NCBI RefSeq assembly: GCF_000144625.1
Contig: NC_014376.1
Span: 620,001-684,000 of the forward strand
Reading direction: 5' to 3'
Source of the DNA: [Clostridium] saccharolyticum WM1
GTDB lineage: Bacteria; Bacillota; Clostridia; Lachnospirales; Lachnospiraceae
Length of the DNA: 64,000 nucleotides
Position 1 is the first letter of the stretch, and each line of letters begins with the position of its first letter. Under the pieces are notes generated by a model. It made no database searches. It saw only the letters and a list, made by a program, of their open reading frames with translations, and was not told the DNA's origin. The translations under genes were made by a program, and so were the position numbers. Of the stretch, positions 24,729-33,588 are shown one piece after another.

Positions 24729-26917
24729 AATATAAGATAGACGTAGCAAGAATCCGTGAAAATTCAATCGTATTAAATGGCTGGGTCATTGGAAAAAGCC
24801 TCCAGTCGGAAGCCGAGTTCCAGGTTTTGGACGGACAGGAAAAAAGTGTGGAATTCAAGTATGTTCCGGTCCGCAGAGATGATGTTTGCCAGATATACTT
24901 TAAAAAGGCGGCTGACCGGGATCTGGGATTTGACATCCGGATCCCATATATCCGGGAAAAAAATGAGGACAGAATCCTGGTGATCCGGTGTGACGGGAAA
25001 ACAGCCAGAGTAAAGCTAAACGCCCGGATCATAGAAAAACAGAACAGCTCTGCCCATAAGAAAAGCGCGAAGCTGAAAAGCATGATGAATGTTCAGACTT
25101 TCCAGTCAGCCGTTGATTTCTGGAGGGAAAACGGATTTAAGGCTTTTGTATTAAAATCCCGGCACAAGCTTCAGGGAATTGACAGTGATTATGATTATCC
25201 GGAGTGGTACGCACTTACAAAAACCACCGATGAAGAACTGGATGTCCAGAGAAAAACTGCATTTGACTATATGCCCAAAATGTCTGTGGTAATCCCTGCT
25301 TATAAAACCCCTGAGCGCTATCTGTCAGCCATGCTGGATTCCCTTCTGGCCCAGACCTATGGAAACTGGGAAGTATGCATTGCAGACGGAAGCCCAAAGG
25401 GAGAGGGCGTGGAGCGGGTATTAAAGCGCTATGCCATAAAGGATGAACGGATCCGTTATGTGATCCTGGGAGAAAATAAAGGAATCGCAGGTAATACCAA
25501 CGCTGCCATGGAAATGGCTAAGGGGGATTTTATTGTACTGGCGGATCACGATGACACCCTTGCCCCCGACGCTTTGTTTGAGTGTGTGAAAGTGATTAAT
25601 TCTGACCCGGAAATTGATGTGGTTTATACTGATGAGGACAAGCTTGATATTGACGGGGGAGAATTATTTGAACCTCATTTTAAGCCGGACTTTAACCCGG
25701 ATCTTTTAACAAGTGTTAATTATATCTGCCATTTGTTTGTTGTGAACCAGGAGTTGCTTACAGAGGTAGGGGGCTTCCGGGAGGAATACGACGGGGCCCA
25801 GGATTATGACTTCATTTTCCGCTGTACGGAAAAGGCCAGAAGGATATACCATATTCCCAAGGCCCTGTACCACTGGCGCTGCCATCAGAATTCCACCGCA
25901 AGCAATCCGGAAAGTAAATTATATGCCTTTGAGGCAGGGGCAAGGGCGATAAAGGCCCATTATGAACGGATGGGCATGGAAGCCCTGTCCGTGGAAAAGG
26001 GCATCGATTACGGTATCTATCATACCATTTTTAAAATAAACGGAGAGCCTTTGGTATCCATTATCATCCCCAACAAGGACCACAGCGCTGATTTGGATCT
26101 TTGCATTCGCTCCATCATAGAGAAGTCCACCTATAAAAACCTGGAATTTGTTGTGGTGGAAAATAACAGCACAGACCCGGAAACCTTCGGGTATTATGAG
26201 AGGATCCAGAACGAGTTCGGCTTTATCCGCGTAGTTAAGTGGGAACGGGAATTCAACTATTCCGCCATCAATAATTTTGGTGTTGCTCATGCAAAGGGAG
26301 AATATCTCCTGTTTTTAAATAATGATACGGAAATAATAAATCCGGAAAGCATCCATGAGATGTTAGGCTTCTGCCAGAGGGATGATGTGGGAATCGTGGG
26401 GGTAAGGCTTTTATATTCCGATGATACCATTCAGCATGCCGGCGTGGTAGTCGGCTTCGGCGGCATTGCCGGACATACCTTTATCGGACTTCACAAGGCT
26501 GAGAGCAGTTATTTTAACCAGGCCATGTGCGCCCGGAATTACAGTGCTGTAACGGCTGCTTGTATGATGAGCAAAAAGTCCCTGTTTGAAAAGGCAGGAG
26601 GCTTTTCTGAAGATCTTGCCGTTGCCTTTAACGATATTGATTACTGCATGAAAATACGTTCCTTAAATAAGCTGGTGGTTTACGCTCCCTATGCCCTGTT
26701 CTATCATTACGAATCAAAATCAAGAGGGCTTGAGGATACGCCGGAAAAAGTGGCCCGTTTTAACCAGGAAATCAAAAAATTCTCCCAGAAGTGGCCGGAA
26801 ATCCTAAGAGATGGGGACCCTTATTACAACCCCAACCTAACCCTGCGCAAATCCAATTTTGCCTTGCGGGACCTTAGAAAGGAAAAAATCGGGGAACCCT
26901 ATGAGCTTGAGGTGTGA
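24725..26917 (+). CDS. Tandem GT2 glycosyltransferase (two catalytic domains)
   Basis: 730 residues. A ~110-residue N-terminal beta-rich domain (MKYKIDVARIRENSIVLNGW) precedes two GT2 domains. The first (about 175-410) opens MSVVIPAYKTPERYL and has ADHDDTL as its DXD-type motif; the second (about 440-680) opens VSIIIPNKDHSADL and has FLNNDTEI. Two-domain GT2 proteins of this type often build polyrhamnose or similar repeat units. The N-terminal domain resembles the beta-sandwich found before some such transferases, possibly a glycan-binding module. Coupled to the previous gene by ATGA. Confidence 0.85.
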   Translation: MKYKIDVARIRENSIVLNGWVIGKSLQSEAEFQVLDGQEKSVEFKYVPVRRDDVCQIYFKKAADRDLGFDIRIPYIREKNEDRILVIRCDGKTARVKLNARIIEKQNSSAHKKSAKLKSMMNVQTFQSAVDFWRENGFKAFVLKSRHKLQGIDSDYDYPEWYALTKTTDEELDVQRKTAFDYMPKMSVVIPAYKTPERYLSAMLDSLLAQTYGNWEVCIADGSPKGEGVERVLKRYAIKDERIRYVILGENKGIAGNTNAAMEMAKGDFIVLADHDDTLAPDALFECVKVINSDPEIDVVYTDEDKLDIDGGELFEPHFKPDFNPDLLTSVNYICHLFVVNQELLTEVGGFREEYDGAQDYDFIFRCTEKARRIYHIPKALYHWRCHQNSTASNPESKLYAFEAGARAIKAHYERMGMEALSVEKGIDYGIYHTIFKINGEPLVSIIIPNKDHSADLDLCIRSIIEKSTYKNLEFVVVENNSTDPETFGYYERIQNEFGFIRVVKWEREFNYSAINNFGVAHAKGEYLLFLNNDTEIINPESIHEMLGFCQRDDVGIVGVRLLYSDDTIQHAGVVVGFGGIAGHTFIGLHKAESSYFNQAMCARNYSAVTAACMMSKKSLFEKAGGFSEDLAVAFNDIDYCMKIRSLNKLVVYAPYALFYHYESKSRGLEDTPEKVARFNQEIKKFSQKWPEILRDGDPYYNPNLTLRKSNFALRDLRKEKIGEPYELEV

Positions 26918-26918
26918 A

Positions 26919-27908
26919 ATGGAGAAAAAAGTAACGGTTGTTATTCCGAATTATAACGGATTGAAATTTATGGAACCTTGTTTTAAGGCCCTGGAAGCTC
27001 AAAGTGATAAGAACTTTGAGCTTCTTGTGGTGGATAACGGCTCCACAGACGGAAGCGTGGAATGGCTGAAGGAGAAAAACATTCCTTCTGTCTTTCTGGG
27101 AGAGAACACAGGATTTTCCGGGGCGGTAAATGTGGGGATCCGCCAGGCAAAAACGCCTTACGTCATTTTACTAAACAATGATACGGAGCCGGAGCCTGAT
27201 TACGTAAAGGAGCTGGTTCGTGCCATGGACCGGTCCCCGAAGATATTTTCCGCCAGCAGCAAAATGATCCAGCGATACCATAAGGAGCTTATGGATGACG
27301 CAGGAGATATGTACAGCATTTTAGGCTGGGCATATCAAAGGGGCGTGGGTCAAAGCAGCAAGGGCTATGGAAAAGCCCGCAGGGTATTTGCGGCCTGTGC
27401 AGGTGCTGCTATATACCGGCGGGAAGTATTTGAAGAGATCGGCGGGTTTGATGAGGCCCATTTCGCTTATCTGGAAGATATTGATGTGGGATACAGGGCA
27501 AAGATCTATGGATATGAAAACCTGTACTGCCCGGCGGCTGTTGTTTATCACGTGGGCAGCGGAACCAGCGGCTCAAAGTACAATTCCTTTAAGGTCCGTC
27601 TGGCAGCCAGGAATAATATTTATTTAAATTATAAGAATATGCCCGTTTTTCAGCTTCTGGTGAATTTCCTTCCCATTTTAGCAGGAATCTTTGTAAAATA
27701 CCTGTTTTTCCGGAAGATCGGTTTTGCTTCCGATTATGCCGAGGGGCTGAAAGAGGGGCTTAGGACGGCGAAGAAGACCAGGAAGGTTCGGTTCCGGATG
27801 GCCCATCTTGGCAATTATTTTCGCATTGAAGGGGAGCTGATTCTTGGCACGTTCCTCTATATATGGGAATTTTTACGAAGAAAGTTAAAAATTTTCAGGT
27901 CATATTAA
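26919..27908 (+). CDS. GT2 glycosyltransferase, rhamnosyltransferase-like
   Basis: 329 residues from ATG 26919, with GAGGTG just before it; an earlier ATG at 26901 is possible. The GT-A domain opens VTVVIPNYNGLKFM, with VVDNGSTDGS and LLNNDTEPEP (DXD) and the acceptor-side motif FAYLEDIDVGYRAK. The C-terminal ~80 residues are basic and amphipathic, suggesting membrane association. It likely adds a further sugar to the lipid-linked repeat made by the preceding transferases. Confidence 0.82.
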   Translation: MEKKVTVVIPNYNGLKFMEPCFKALEAQSDKNFELLVVDNGSTDGSVEWLKEKNIPSVFLGENTGFSGAVNVGIRQAKTPYVILLNNDTEPEPDYVKELVRAMDRSPKIFSASSKMIQRYHKELMDDAGDMYSILGWAYQRGVGQSSKGYGKARRVFAACAGAAIYRREVFEEIGGFDEAHFAYLEDIDVGYRAKIYGYENLYCPAAVVYHVGSGTSGSKYNSFKVRLAARNNIYLNYKNMPVFQLLVNFLPILAGIFVKYLFFRKIGFASDYAEGLKEGLRTAKKTRKVRFRMAHLGNYFRIEGELILGTFLYIWEFLRRKLKIFRSY

Positions 27909-28006
27909 GAATATTTTAATGGCATCATATTGACATATCATGTATAATATACGGGAATTATGGTGGAGAAGTATGGTGCAATGCACGGATGGAAGGTTTT
28001 ACTGCT

Positions 28007-29425
28007 ATGATTAAGGATAATCAGAAAAAATTAAATGGGTTTCATGTAGTACTGGATGGACTGGTCATTGTATTATCCTATGTAATTGCCTGGTTGCTTC
28101 TTTTACTGGGAAACCGGTTGTTCAGCCCTTATAAACAGGTTTTAAGGCCACAGTACTATTTTGCGGCACTTCTTATTATATTGCCGGTCTATCTGCTGCT
28201 TTATGGCATCTTCCATTTGTATGCCCCAAAGAGAGTCCAGGAGAGGCGGTATGAGTTTGCCAATATCTGCAAGGCCAATCTCCTGGGAGTTCTGCTTTTT
28301 GCTCTGATCCTGCTTCTGGCTAAAAAGAACCCTTATTTTAATGAGTTCTCTAGAAGGTTGGTATTTTATTTTTGCGCTATCAACATTACCCTGGAGGCGG
28401 CCGTTCGGAATATGCTCCGTTCGATCCTCCGCTCCATGCGCTCCAAGGGCTACAATCAGAAGCACATTCTTCTGATCGGTTACAGCCGTGCGGCGGAAGG
28501 CTTTATTGACAGGGTTCGGTTGAATCCTGAATGGGGCTATCAGGTTAAGGGGATCCTTGATGACACAAAAGAATGGGGAACCGGATACAAGGGGATCAAT
28601 GTCATCGGTAAGATTCATGACTTAGATGAGATTCTCGGGTTAAATTCCCTTGATGAAATTGCTATTACCTTAAGTATCAACGAATATGCGAACCTGGAAG
28701 GAATCGTGGCTTCCTGTGAAAAATCCGGTGTCCACACCAAGTTTATTCCTGACTATAATAATATGATTCCAACAAGACCCTTTATCGAGGATCTCCAGGG
28801 CCTGCCGGTAGTCAACATCCGACGTGTTCCTCTTACGGATACGGTGAATGCTCTGGTAAAACGGCTGGTGGATATTTTAGGAGCCTCCGTTGCTCTGATT
28901 TTATTTTCCCCTGTCATGCTCATAACTGCAGTTCTTATCAAGCTGACGGCTCCGGGACCGCTTATTTACAAGCAGGAGAGGGTGGGCCTTCATAACAGGC
29001 CGTTTCCTATGTATAAATTCCGTTCCATGGTGGTTCAGACAGCCTCTGAGGAAAAGACAAAATGGACGACTCCTCATGATTCCCGTGTAACGCCTGTAGG
29101 GCGATTTATCAGAAAAACAAGCATTGATGAAATGCCTCAGTTTGTCAATGTCCTTCGGGGAGACATGAGTCTGGTGGGGCCAAGGCCGGAAAGGCCTCTC
29201 TTTGTTGAGAAATTTAAAGAAGAGATTCCCCGCTATATGATCAAGCACCAGGTCCGTCCCGGAATCACCGGCTGGGCCCAGGTGAACGGATACCGGGGTG
29301 ACACTTCCATTACGAAAAGAATTGAACACGATTTGTATTACATCGAAAACTGGACCCTGGGATTTGATTTTAAGATCTTGTTCCTTACCATGTTTAAAGG
29401 GTTTATTAATAAAAATGCGTACTGA
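28007..29425 (+). CDS. Polyprenyl-phosphate sugar-1-phosphate transferase (initiating glycosyltransferase)
   Basis: 472 residues, the WbaP/CpsE-like architecture: four N-terminal transmembrane helices (to about residue 125), a Rossmann-like middle domain (HILLIGYSRAAEGF), another helix (LGASVALILFSPVMLI) and the C-terminal catalytic region with YKQERVGLHNRPFPMYKFRS, DEMPQFVNVLRGDMSLVGPR and the RPGITGWAQVNGYRG signature. It transfers hexose-1-phosphate to undecaprenyl phosphate and so starts repeat-unit synthesis. ATG 28007 is used (GGAAGG at 27991-27996); ATG 27989 is the alternative. The ~100-bp gap upstream may hold its own promoter. Confidence 0.9.
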   Translation: MIKDNQKKLNGFHVVLDGLVIVLSYVIAWLLLLLGNRLFSPYKQVLRPQYYFAALLIILPVYLLLYGIFHLYAPKRVQERRYEFANICKANLLGVLLFALILLLAKKNPYFNEFSRRLVFYFCAINITLEAAVRNMLRSILRSMRSKGYNQKHILLIGYSRAAEGFIDRVRLNPEWGYQVKGILDDTKEWGTGYKGINVIGKIHDLDEILGLNSLDEIAITLSINEYANLEGIVASCEKSGVHTKFIPDYNNMIPTRPFIEDLQGLPVVNIRRVPLTDTVNALVKRLVDILGASVALILFSPVMLITAVLIKLTAPGPLIYKQERVGLHNRPFPMYKFRSMVVQTASEEKTKWTTPHDSRVTPVGRFIRKTSIDEMPQFVNVLRGDMSLVGPRPERPLFVEKFKEEIPRYMIKHQVRPGITGWAQVNGYRGDTSITKRIEHDLYYIENWTLGFDFKILFLTMFKGFINKNAY

Positions 29426-29461
29426 TTTTGGATACGACACGATTAGGATGAGGTTAATTAA

Positions 29462-31888
29462 ATGAGAAATGAATTTGACGACGAAGCAGGCCGCGAGGAT
29501 ATTAGAATAAGAAAGCGCGGTTTCGAATCAGAACCAGATCCGTCTGATGATGATTACTACCTGGATGATGATTATGATGATTATCAGGAAAGGCAATACA
29601 GCAGAACAAATCAAACGGAAATCCGGAATGATACCATAAAAAAGGCTGGTGATACGGCCGGAGGGCAAAGCAGGAGCGGAGAAAGGGCCAGAAGCACTGA
29701 CCGTCCCCAAACTGCATCCGGAAGCAGCCACATCGCTTTTAAGGGTCAGACCTCATCGGGAGTTGGTCCAAATAACAGTCGGGGAACAGCCGCTGGACGA
29801 TCTGGTTCAGGAGATAGCCAGGGGAATGCGGGAAGCCGCAGTACTTCAGGAAACAGCAATAGCCAGAGAACATCAGGAAGCCGCAGTGCTTCAGGAAACA
29901 GCAGCAGCCAGGGACCAACAGGAAGCCGCAGTACTTCAGGAAACAGCAGCAGCCAGGGAGCAACAGGAAGCCGCAGTGCCGCAGGAAACAGCAATGGCCA
30001 GGGAACTCTGGGAGGCCGCAGTGCCGCAGGAAGCAGCAATGGCCAGGGAATACCGGGAAGCCGCAGTGCCGCAGGAAACAGCAATGGCCAGGGAGCAACA
30101 GGAAGCCGCAGTGCCGCAGGAAACAGCAATGGCCAGGGAACTCTGGGAGGTCGCAGTGCCGCAGGAAACAGCAATGGCCAGGGAGCAACAGGAAGCCGCA
30201 GTGCCGCAGGAAACAGCAATGGCCAGGGAATACCGGGAAGCCGCAGTGCCGCAGGAAACAGCAGCCGCCAGGGCACTTCAAAAGGCCAGATTGTCATAGG
30301 TGACGGAGGCATCAGGCAGCAGCAGAGAATGCCGGGGCCGGAAAAAAGTGTGGCCGCCAGCCGGTCTGCTGCCCAGGCGGAAAAGAAAAGAAAAGTCCGC
30401 CGCATCGTGATTATGGTAATTTTGGAACTCTTTACACTGGCAGGCATTTTTGCCTATGCTTATGTGGCCAGGCTCATGGGTTCCATACAAAGACCGGATG
30501 ATTTTAATGAGAACCAGGTACGCAATGAGATCATGTCTCCGGAACAGAAAAAGCATATGACTGGTTACCGTAACATAGCCATTTTCGGTGTTGACAGCCG
30601 GGATGGCAATGTGAACAAGGGAACCAATGCAGATGTTATTATGATCTGTAATATTAACAGGGACACCGGTGAAATCAGACTGGTATCCGTGTTCCGTGAT
30701 ACATATTTAAATACGGGAAATGGAAATGCCTACAACAAAATAAACGCAGCCTATGCTACCGGAGGAGCCGCCCAGGCTCTGGCTGCCCTTAATAAGAATC
30801 TGGATCTGGATATCAGTGAATACGTTACCTTTAACTGGAAATCGGTTGCTGACGGAATTAATATGCTGGGTGGAGTGGATATTGATGTCACCAAAGCGGA
30901 ATTCCGTTACATTAACTCTTTTATTACAGAAACAGTGGAAAAAACAGGAGTGCCGTCTGTTCATTTAAAATCTTCCGGCATGAATCATCTGGATGGTGTA
31001 CAGGCGGTAGCTTATGCCAGACTGAGAAAAATGGATACCGACTTTGCAAGAACAGAGCGTCAGCGTCTTGTGATTCAAAAAACCTTTGAAAAAGCAAAGA
31101 AAGCGGACCTTGGATTGCTTAACAGAATCTTATTGATGGAAGTGGATCAGATCGGATCAAACCTGACCTTTAGTGATTTTACAGAGCTGCTTCTTGATAT
31201 CAGCAAGTACCATATTGGCCAGACAGGGGGCTTTCCATTTACACGCGGTGATATGACAATCGGGAAACGGGGGGACTGCGTAATTCCTCAGACTCTGGAA
31301 ACCAATGTCTCCCAGCTCCATAAGCTCCTTTTCGATAAGGAAGACTATGAACCTTCAGCCATGGTTAAAAAAATAAGCGCTAAAATAGCTGCAGATTCCG
31401 GCATGTATAAACAGGGGTCTGGCGGCGGCAAGGCATCCAAAGACGATGAAGATGATACCAAGAAGACTACAGAGGAAACGAAACCGGACAAAACCACAGG
31501 AGCAGTGGAATCTTCCTCTCAGGATGGTGCAACAGGTGCTACGGATGAAAACGGAAAGCCAGGAAAGCCTACGGATTCCCCGGACGGCAGTACGGGCGAG
31601 ACAAAGGAAACCAGGCCGGGAGAGACCAGACCTTCAGAATCAACGTCCGGGTCAACTAAGCCAGGGGAAACCAAGCCTTCGCATACCACCAGTGCGGCGG
31701 AGACGACTACAGGCTCCCATGGGCCTGGAACCGGACAGACAACGGCGGCTGAGGAGACAACCGCTCCCCAGACCACCTCGGCAGGCCCAGGCGGCCCGGG
31801 AGAGACAGCCTCATCCCAGCCTTCCAATGGAGGGGCCAGCCCAGGCACAGAAGTGCCGGTGGTTTCTGCGCCGCCAACCGGCAATTAA
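29462..31888 (+). CDS. LytR-CpsA-Psr (LCP) family protein with low-complexity extensions
   Basis: 808 residues, far longer than the usual 300-450. Layout: an acidic N-terminus (DDDYYLDDDYDDY); a Ser/Gly/Asn region with a 15-residue repeat (SRSAAGNSNGQGATG-like, about residues 125-270); a basic stretch and one transmembrane helix (about 312-335); the LCP domain (about 365-620) with NIAIFGVDSRDGN, DVIMICNINRDTGE, SVFRDTYLN and YARLRKMDTDFARTERQR, which supplies the Arg and Asp residues that bind the polyprenyl pyrophosphate; and a Thr/Glu/Pro/Gly tail. LCP enzymes attach lipid-linked glycans to peptidoglycan, fitting the preceding glycan operon. ATG 29462 follows GATGAGG. Confidence 0.88.
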   Translation: MRNEFDDEAGREDIRIRKRGFESEPDPSDDDYYLDDDYDDYQERQYSRTNQTEIRNDTIKKAGDTAGGQSRSGERARSTDRPQTASGSSHIAFKGQTSSGVGPNNSRGTAAGRSGSGDSQGNAGSRSTSGNSNSQRTSGSRSASGNSSSQGPTGSRSTSGNSSSQGATGSRSAAGNSNGQGTLGGRSAAGSSNGQGIPGSRSAAGNSNGQGATGSRSAAGNSNGQGTLGGRSAAGNSNGQGATGSRSAAGNSNGQGIPGSRSAAGNSSRQGTSKGQIVIGDGGIRQQQRMPGPEKSVAASRSAAQAEKKRKVRRIVIMVILELFTLAGIFAYAYVARLMGSIQRPDDFNENQVRNEIMSPEQKKHMTGYRNIAIFGVDSRDGNVNKGTNADVIMICNINRDTGEIRLVSVFRDTYLNTGNGNAYNKINAAYATGGAAQALAALNKNLDLDISEYVTFNWKSVADGINMLGGVDIDVTKAEFRYINSFITETVEKTGVPSVHLKSSGMNHLDGVQAVAYARLRKMDTDFARTERQRLVIQKTFEKAKKADLGLLNRILLMEVDQIGSNLTFSDFTELLLDISKYHIGQTGGFPFTRGDMTIGKRGDCVIPQTLETNVSQLHKLLFDKEDYEPSAMVKKISAKIAADSGMYKQGSGGGKASKDDEDDTKKTTEETKPDKTTGAVESSSQDGATGATDENGKPGKPTDSPDGSTGETKETRPGETRPSESTSGSTKPGETKPSHTTSAAETTTGSHGPGTGQTTAAEETTAPQTTSAGPGGPGETASSQPSNGGASPGTEVPVVSAPPTGN
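29830..30265 (+). repeat. In-frame 45-bp tandem repeats inside the LCP gene
   Basis: About nine to ten units of 45 bp (GGAAGCCGCAGTGCCGCAGG followed by AAACAGCAATGGCCAGGGA and a variable end) encode SRSAAGNSNGQG-x3. Units vary mainly at the last three codons (ATG, TLG, IPG). The period is a multiple of three, so the protein frame survives copy-number change. Long open frames on the other strand here are artefacts. Confidence 0.88.
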
Positions 31889-31906
31889 TTCGTGACAGGA
31901 ATCATA

Positions 31907-31963
31907 AATACCCGCAGCAGCAGCCTTTTTTATCAAAAGGCCCTGTCTGCGGGTATTTTTTTC
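31907..31963 (+). terminator. Terminator after the LCP gene
   Basis: AATACCCGCAG (31907-31917) pairs with CTGCGGGTATT (31947-31957), followed by a long T run; a smaller CAGCCTTTT/AAAAGGCC-type stem lies inside the loop. Confidence 0.85.
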
Positions 31964-32066
31964 TTTTCACATATTCAATATAATTTTATCACAAAATGGT
32001 CACATTTCATTGATAGACTCTGATTATCAAAAGAAATAGTAAGATACCTGAAAGGAGATAGATCTT

Positions 32067-33539
32067 ATGTATGACGAGAATGAAAACAAAGACACAGGCC
32101 GTATGAATCCTGAAGAGCATAAAGAAGAAGCTGTAACAACAAATTTTATTATGAGGGATCCTGATTCAGAAAAACCCGGACCCCGGGATTCTGAAAGAAA
32201 TATCCGGCCCCAGACTTACCACACTTATGAAGAGCAGCAGAATATTCCCCATTACCAGGAATATCAGTATCATAGGGCAGCAGAGCAAAGCATGTTCCAG
32301 GAAGAACCAAAGACTAAGAAGAAAGGAGGCTTTGTAAAAAAGGCAGCCGGCCTTGTAGGAGCCGCCCTTGTCTTTGGAGTGGTTGCCGGAAGCACCATGG
32401 TTGGAATCAACTGGGCGGCGGGAGCTTACGGAAACAACAACAACAACCTGGAGATCAGCAAGGCGGAAACCATTCCTTCTTCTGCCAACGCAGAAGGGGT
32501 TCAGGCGGCCAACACATCTAACATTACCACCTCCAACGATGTTTCGACCATTGTGGACAGAGCCATGCCCTCCGTAGTCGCCATTACCAGTAAGGTGATA
32601 TATGAAAGCCAGACCTGGTTCGGCCCCATGCAAAGGGAAGGAGTGGGAAGCGGTTCCGGTATCGTTGTGGGAAAAAACGACGATGAACTTTTGATTGTGA
32701 CCAATAACCATGTAGTACAGGGGGCGGAGGAACTGAAGGTTACATTCATCGATCAGGCAGCCGTAGATGCCTCCATTAAGGGGACGGATGCGGACAGCGA
32801 CTTAGCAGTGATTGCAGTTCCCTTAAAGAATATTTCCTCCGATACTTTATCAAAAATTGCCATTGCTTCCCTTGGAAATTCCGATAGTCTGAAGGTTGGC
32901 CAGGGAGTGGTTGCCATAGGAAATGCTCTTGGCTATGGACAGTCTGTTACCGTTGGTTATGTCAGTGCTCTTGACCGCTCCGTCCAGACGGAGGATGGAA
33001 CCAGCCGTGATCTTCTACAGACCGATGCGGCCATCAACCCAGGCAACAGCGGCGGCGCTTTGTTAAATATGCGAGGCGAGGTGGTGGGCATTAATTCCGC
33101 CAAGTATTCTTCCACAGAGGTAGAGGGCATGGGTTATGCCATTCCGATTTCCAAGGCTCAGAATATCATTGATACCCTGATGACCAGAAAGACCAGAACC
33201 CAGGTGACCGATGAAAACCAGGGATATTTGGGGATCCAGTGCAAGAACATTGATGGAGTTACAAGCCAGCAGCTTGGTATGCCTCAGGGCGTTTTTATCT
33301 ATAAGATTGTGGAAGGCGGAGCTGCTTCCAAGTCTGATTTGCGGGAAAAAGATATTATCACCAAGTTCGACGGCCAGGGCATTAAGACCTATGATGATCT
33401 GACCAACATGCTTAAATATTATGAAGGAGGAACCACCGTAACACTTACGGTCCAGTCTCTTGAAAACGGACAGTACGTGGAAAGAAATGTAGATATTACC
33501 CTTGGCAAGAAGCCGGCAGATGCCGCTCAGAAGGGTTAA
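32067..33539 (+). CDS. HtrA/DegP-like serine protease with PDZ domain
   Basis: 490 residues: a cytoplasmic acidic/polar N-terminus (~90 residues), one membrane anchor (AAGLVGAALVFGVVAGSTM), a linker, a trypsin-like domain and a C-terminal PDZ domain (about 385-475). The triad is visible: His215 (NNHVV), Asp245 (DSDLAVIAV) and Ser328 (GNSGGAL). AAGGAGATAG precedes ATG 32067. Membrane-anchored HtrA proteases degrade or refold damaged exported proteins. It forms a single-gene unit between two terminators. The long charged N-terminus could be a regulatory or localisation segment. Confidence 0.92.
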   Translation: MYDENENKDTGRMNPEEHKEEAVTTNFIMRDPDSEKPGPRDSERNIRPQTYHTYEEQQNIPHYQEYQYHRAAEQSMFQEEPKTKKKGGFVKKAAGLVGAALVFGVVAGSTMVGINWAAGAYGNNNNNLEISKAETIPSSANAEGVQAANTSNITTSNDVSTIVDRAMPSVVAITSKVIYESQTWFGPMQREGVGSGSGIVVGKNDDELLIVTNNHVVQGAEELKVTFIDQAAVDASIKGTDADSDLAVIAVPLKNISSDTLSKIAIASLGNSDSLKVGQGVVAIGNALGYGQSVTVGYVSALDRSVQTEDGTSRDLLQTDAAINPGNSGGALLNMRGEVVGINSAKYSSTEVEGMGYAIPISKAQNIIDTLMTRKTRTQVTDENQGYLGIQCKNIDGVTSQQLGMPQGVFIYKIVEGGAASKSDLREKDIITKFDGQGIKTYDDLTNMLKYYEGGTTVTLTVQSLENGQYVERNVDITLGKKPADAAQKG

Positions 33540-33542
33540 ATG

Positions 33543-33573
33543 AAAAAACACCCCGGATCCGGGGTGTTTTTTT
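33543..33573. terminator. Bidirectional terminator between htrA-like and lacI-like genes
   Basis: AAAAAACACCCCGGA followed directly by TCCGGGGTGTTTTTTT is a near-perfect palindrome with an A run on one side and a T run on the other. It serves the plus-strand protease gene and, read the other way, the minus-strand regulator ending at 33589. Confidence 0.88.
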
Positions 33574-33588
33574 GCGTGAATATCATTT

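Noticed and set aside
27930..27948. TTGACA followed by TATAAT before the sugar-transferase gene
   Set aside because: Spacing is only 7 bp, so they cannot form one promoter; a promoter may exist nearby but is not supported.
29649..30447. Long frames (216 codons plus strand; 180 and 233 codons minus strand) over the LCP repeats
   Set aside because: Shadows produced by the in-frame 45-bp repeats; the LCP frame continues through and encodes recognised domains on the far side.
31446..31895. 149-codon plus-strand frame and 121-codon minus-strand frame at the end of the LCP gene
   Set aside because: Low-complexity shadows of the Thr/Gly/Pro-rich C-terminus.
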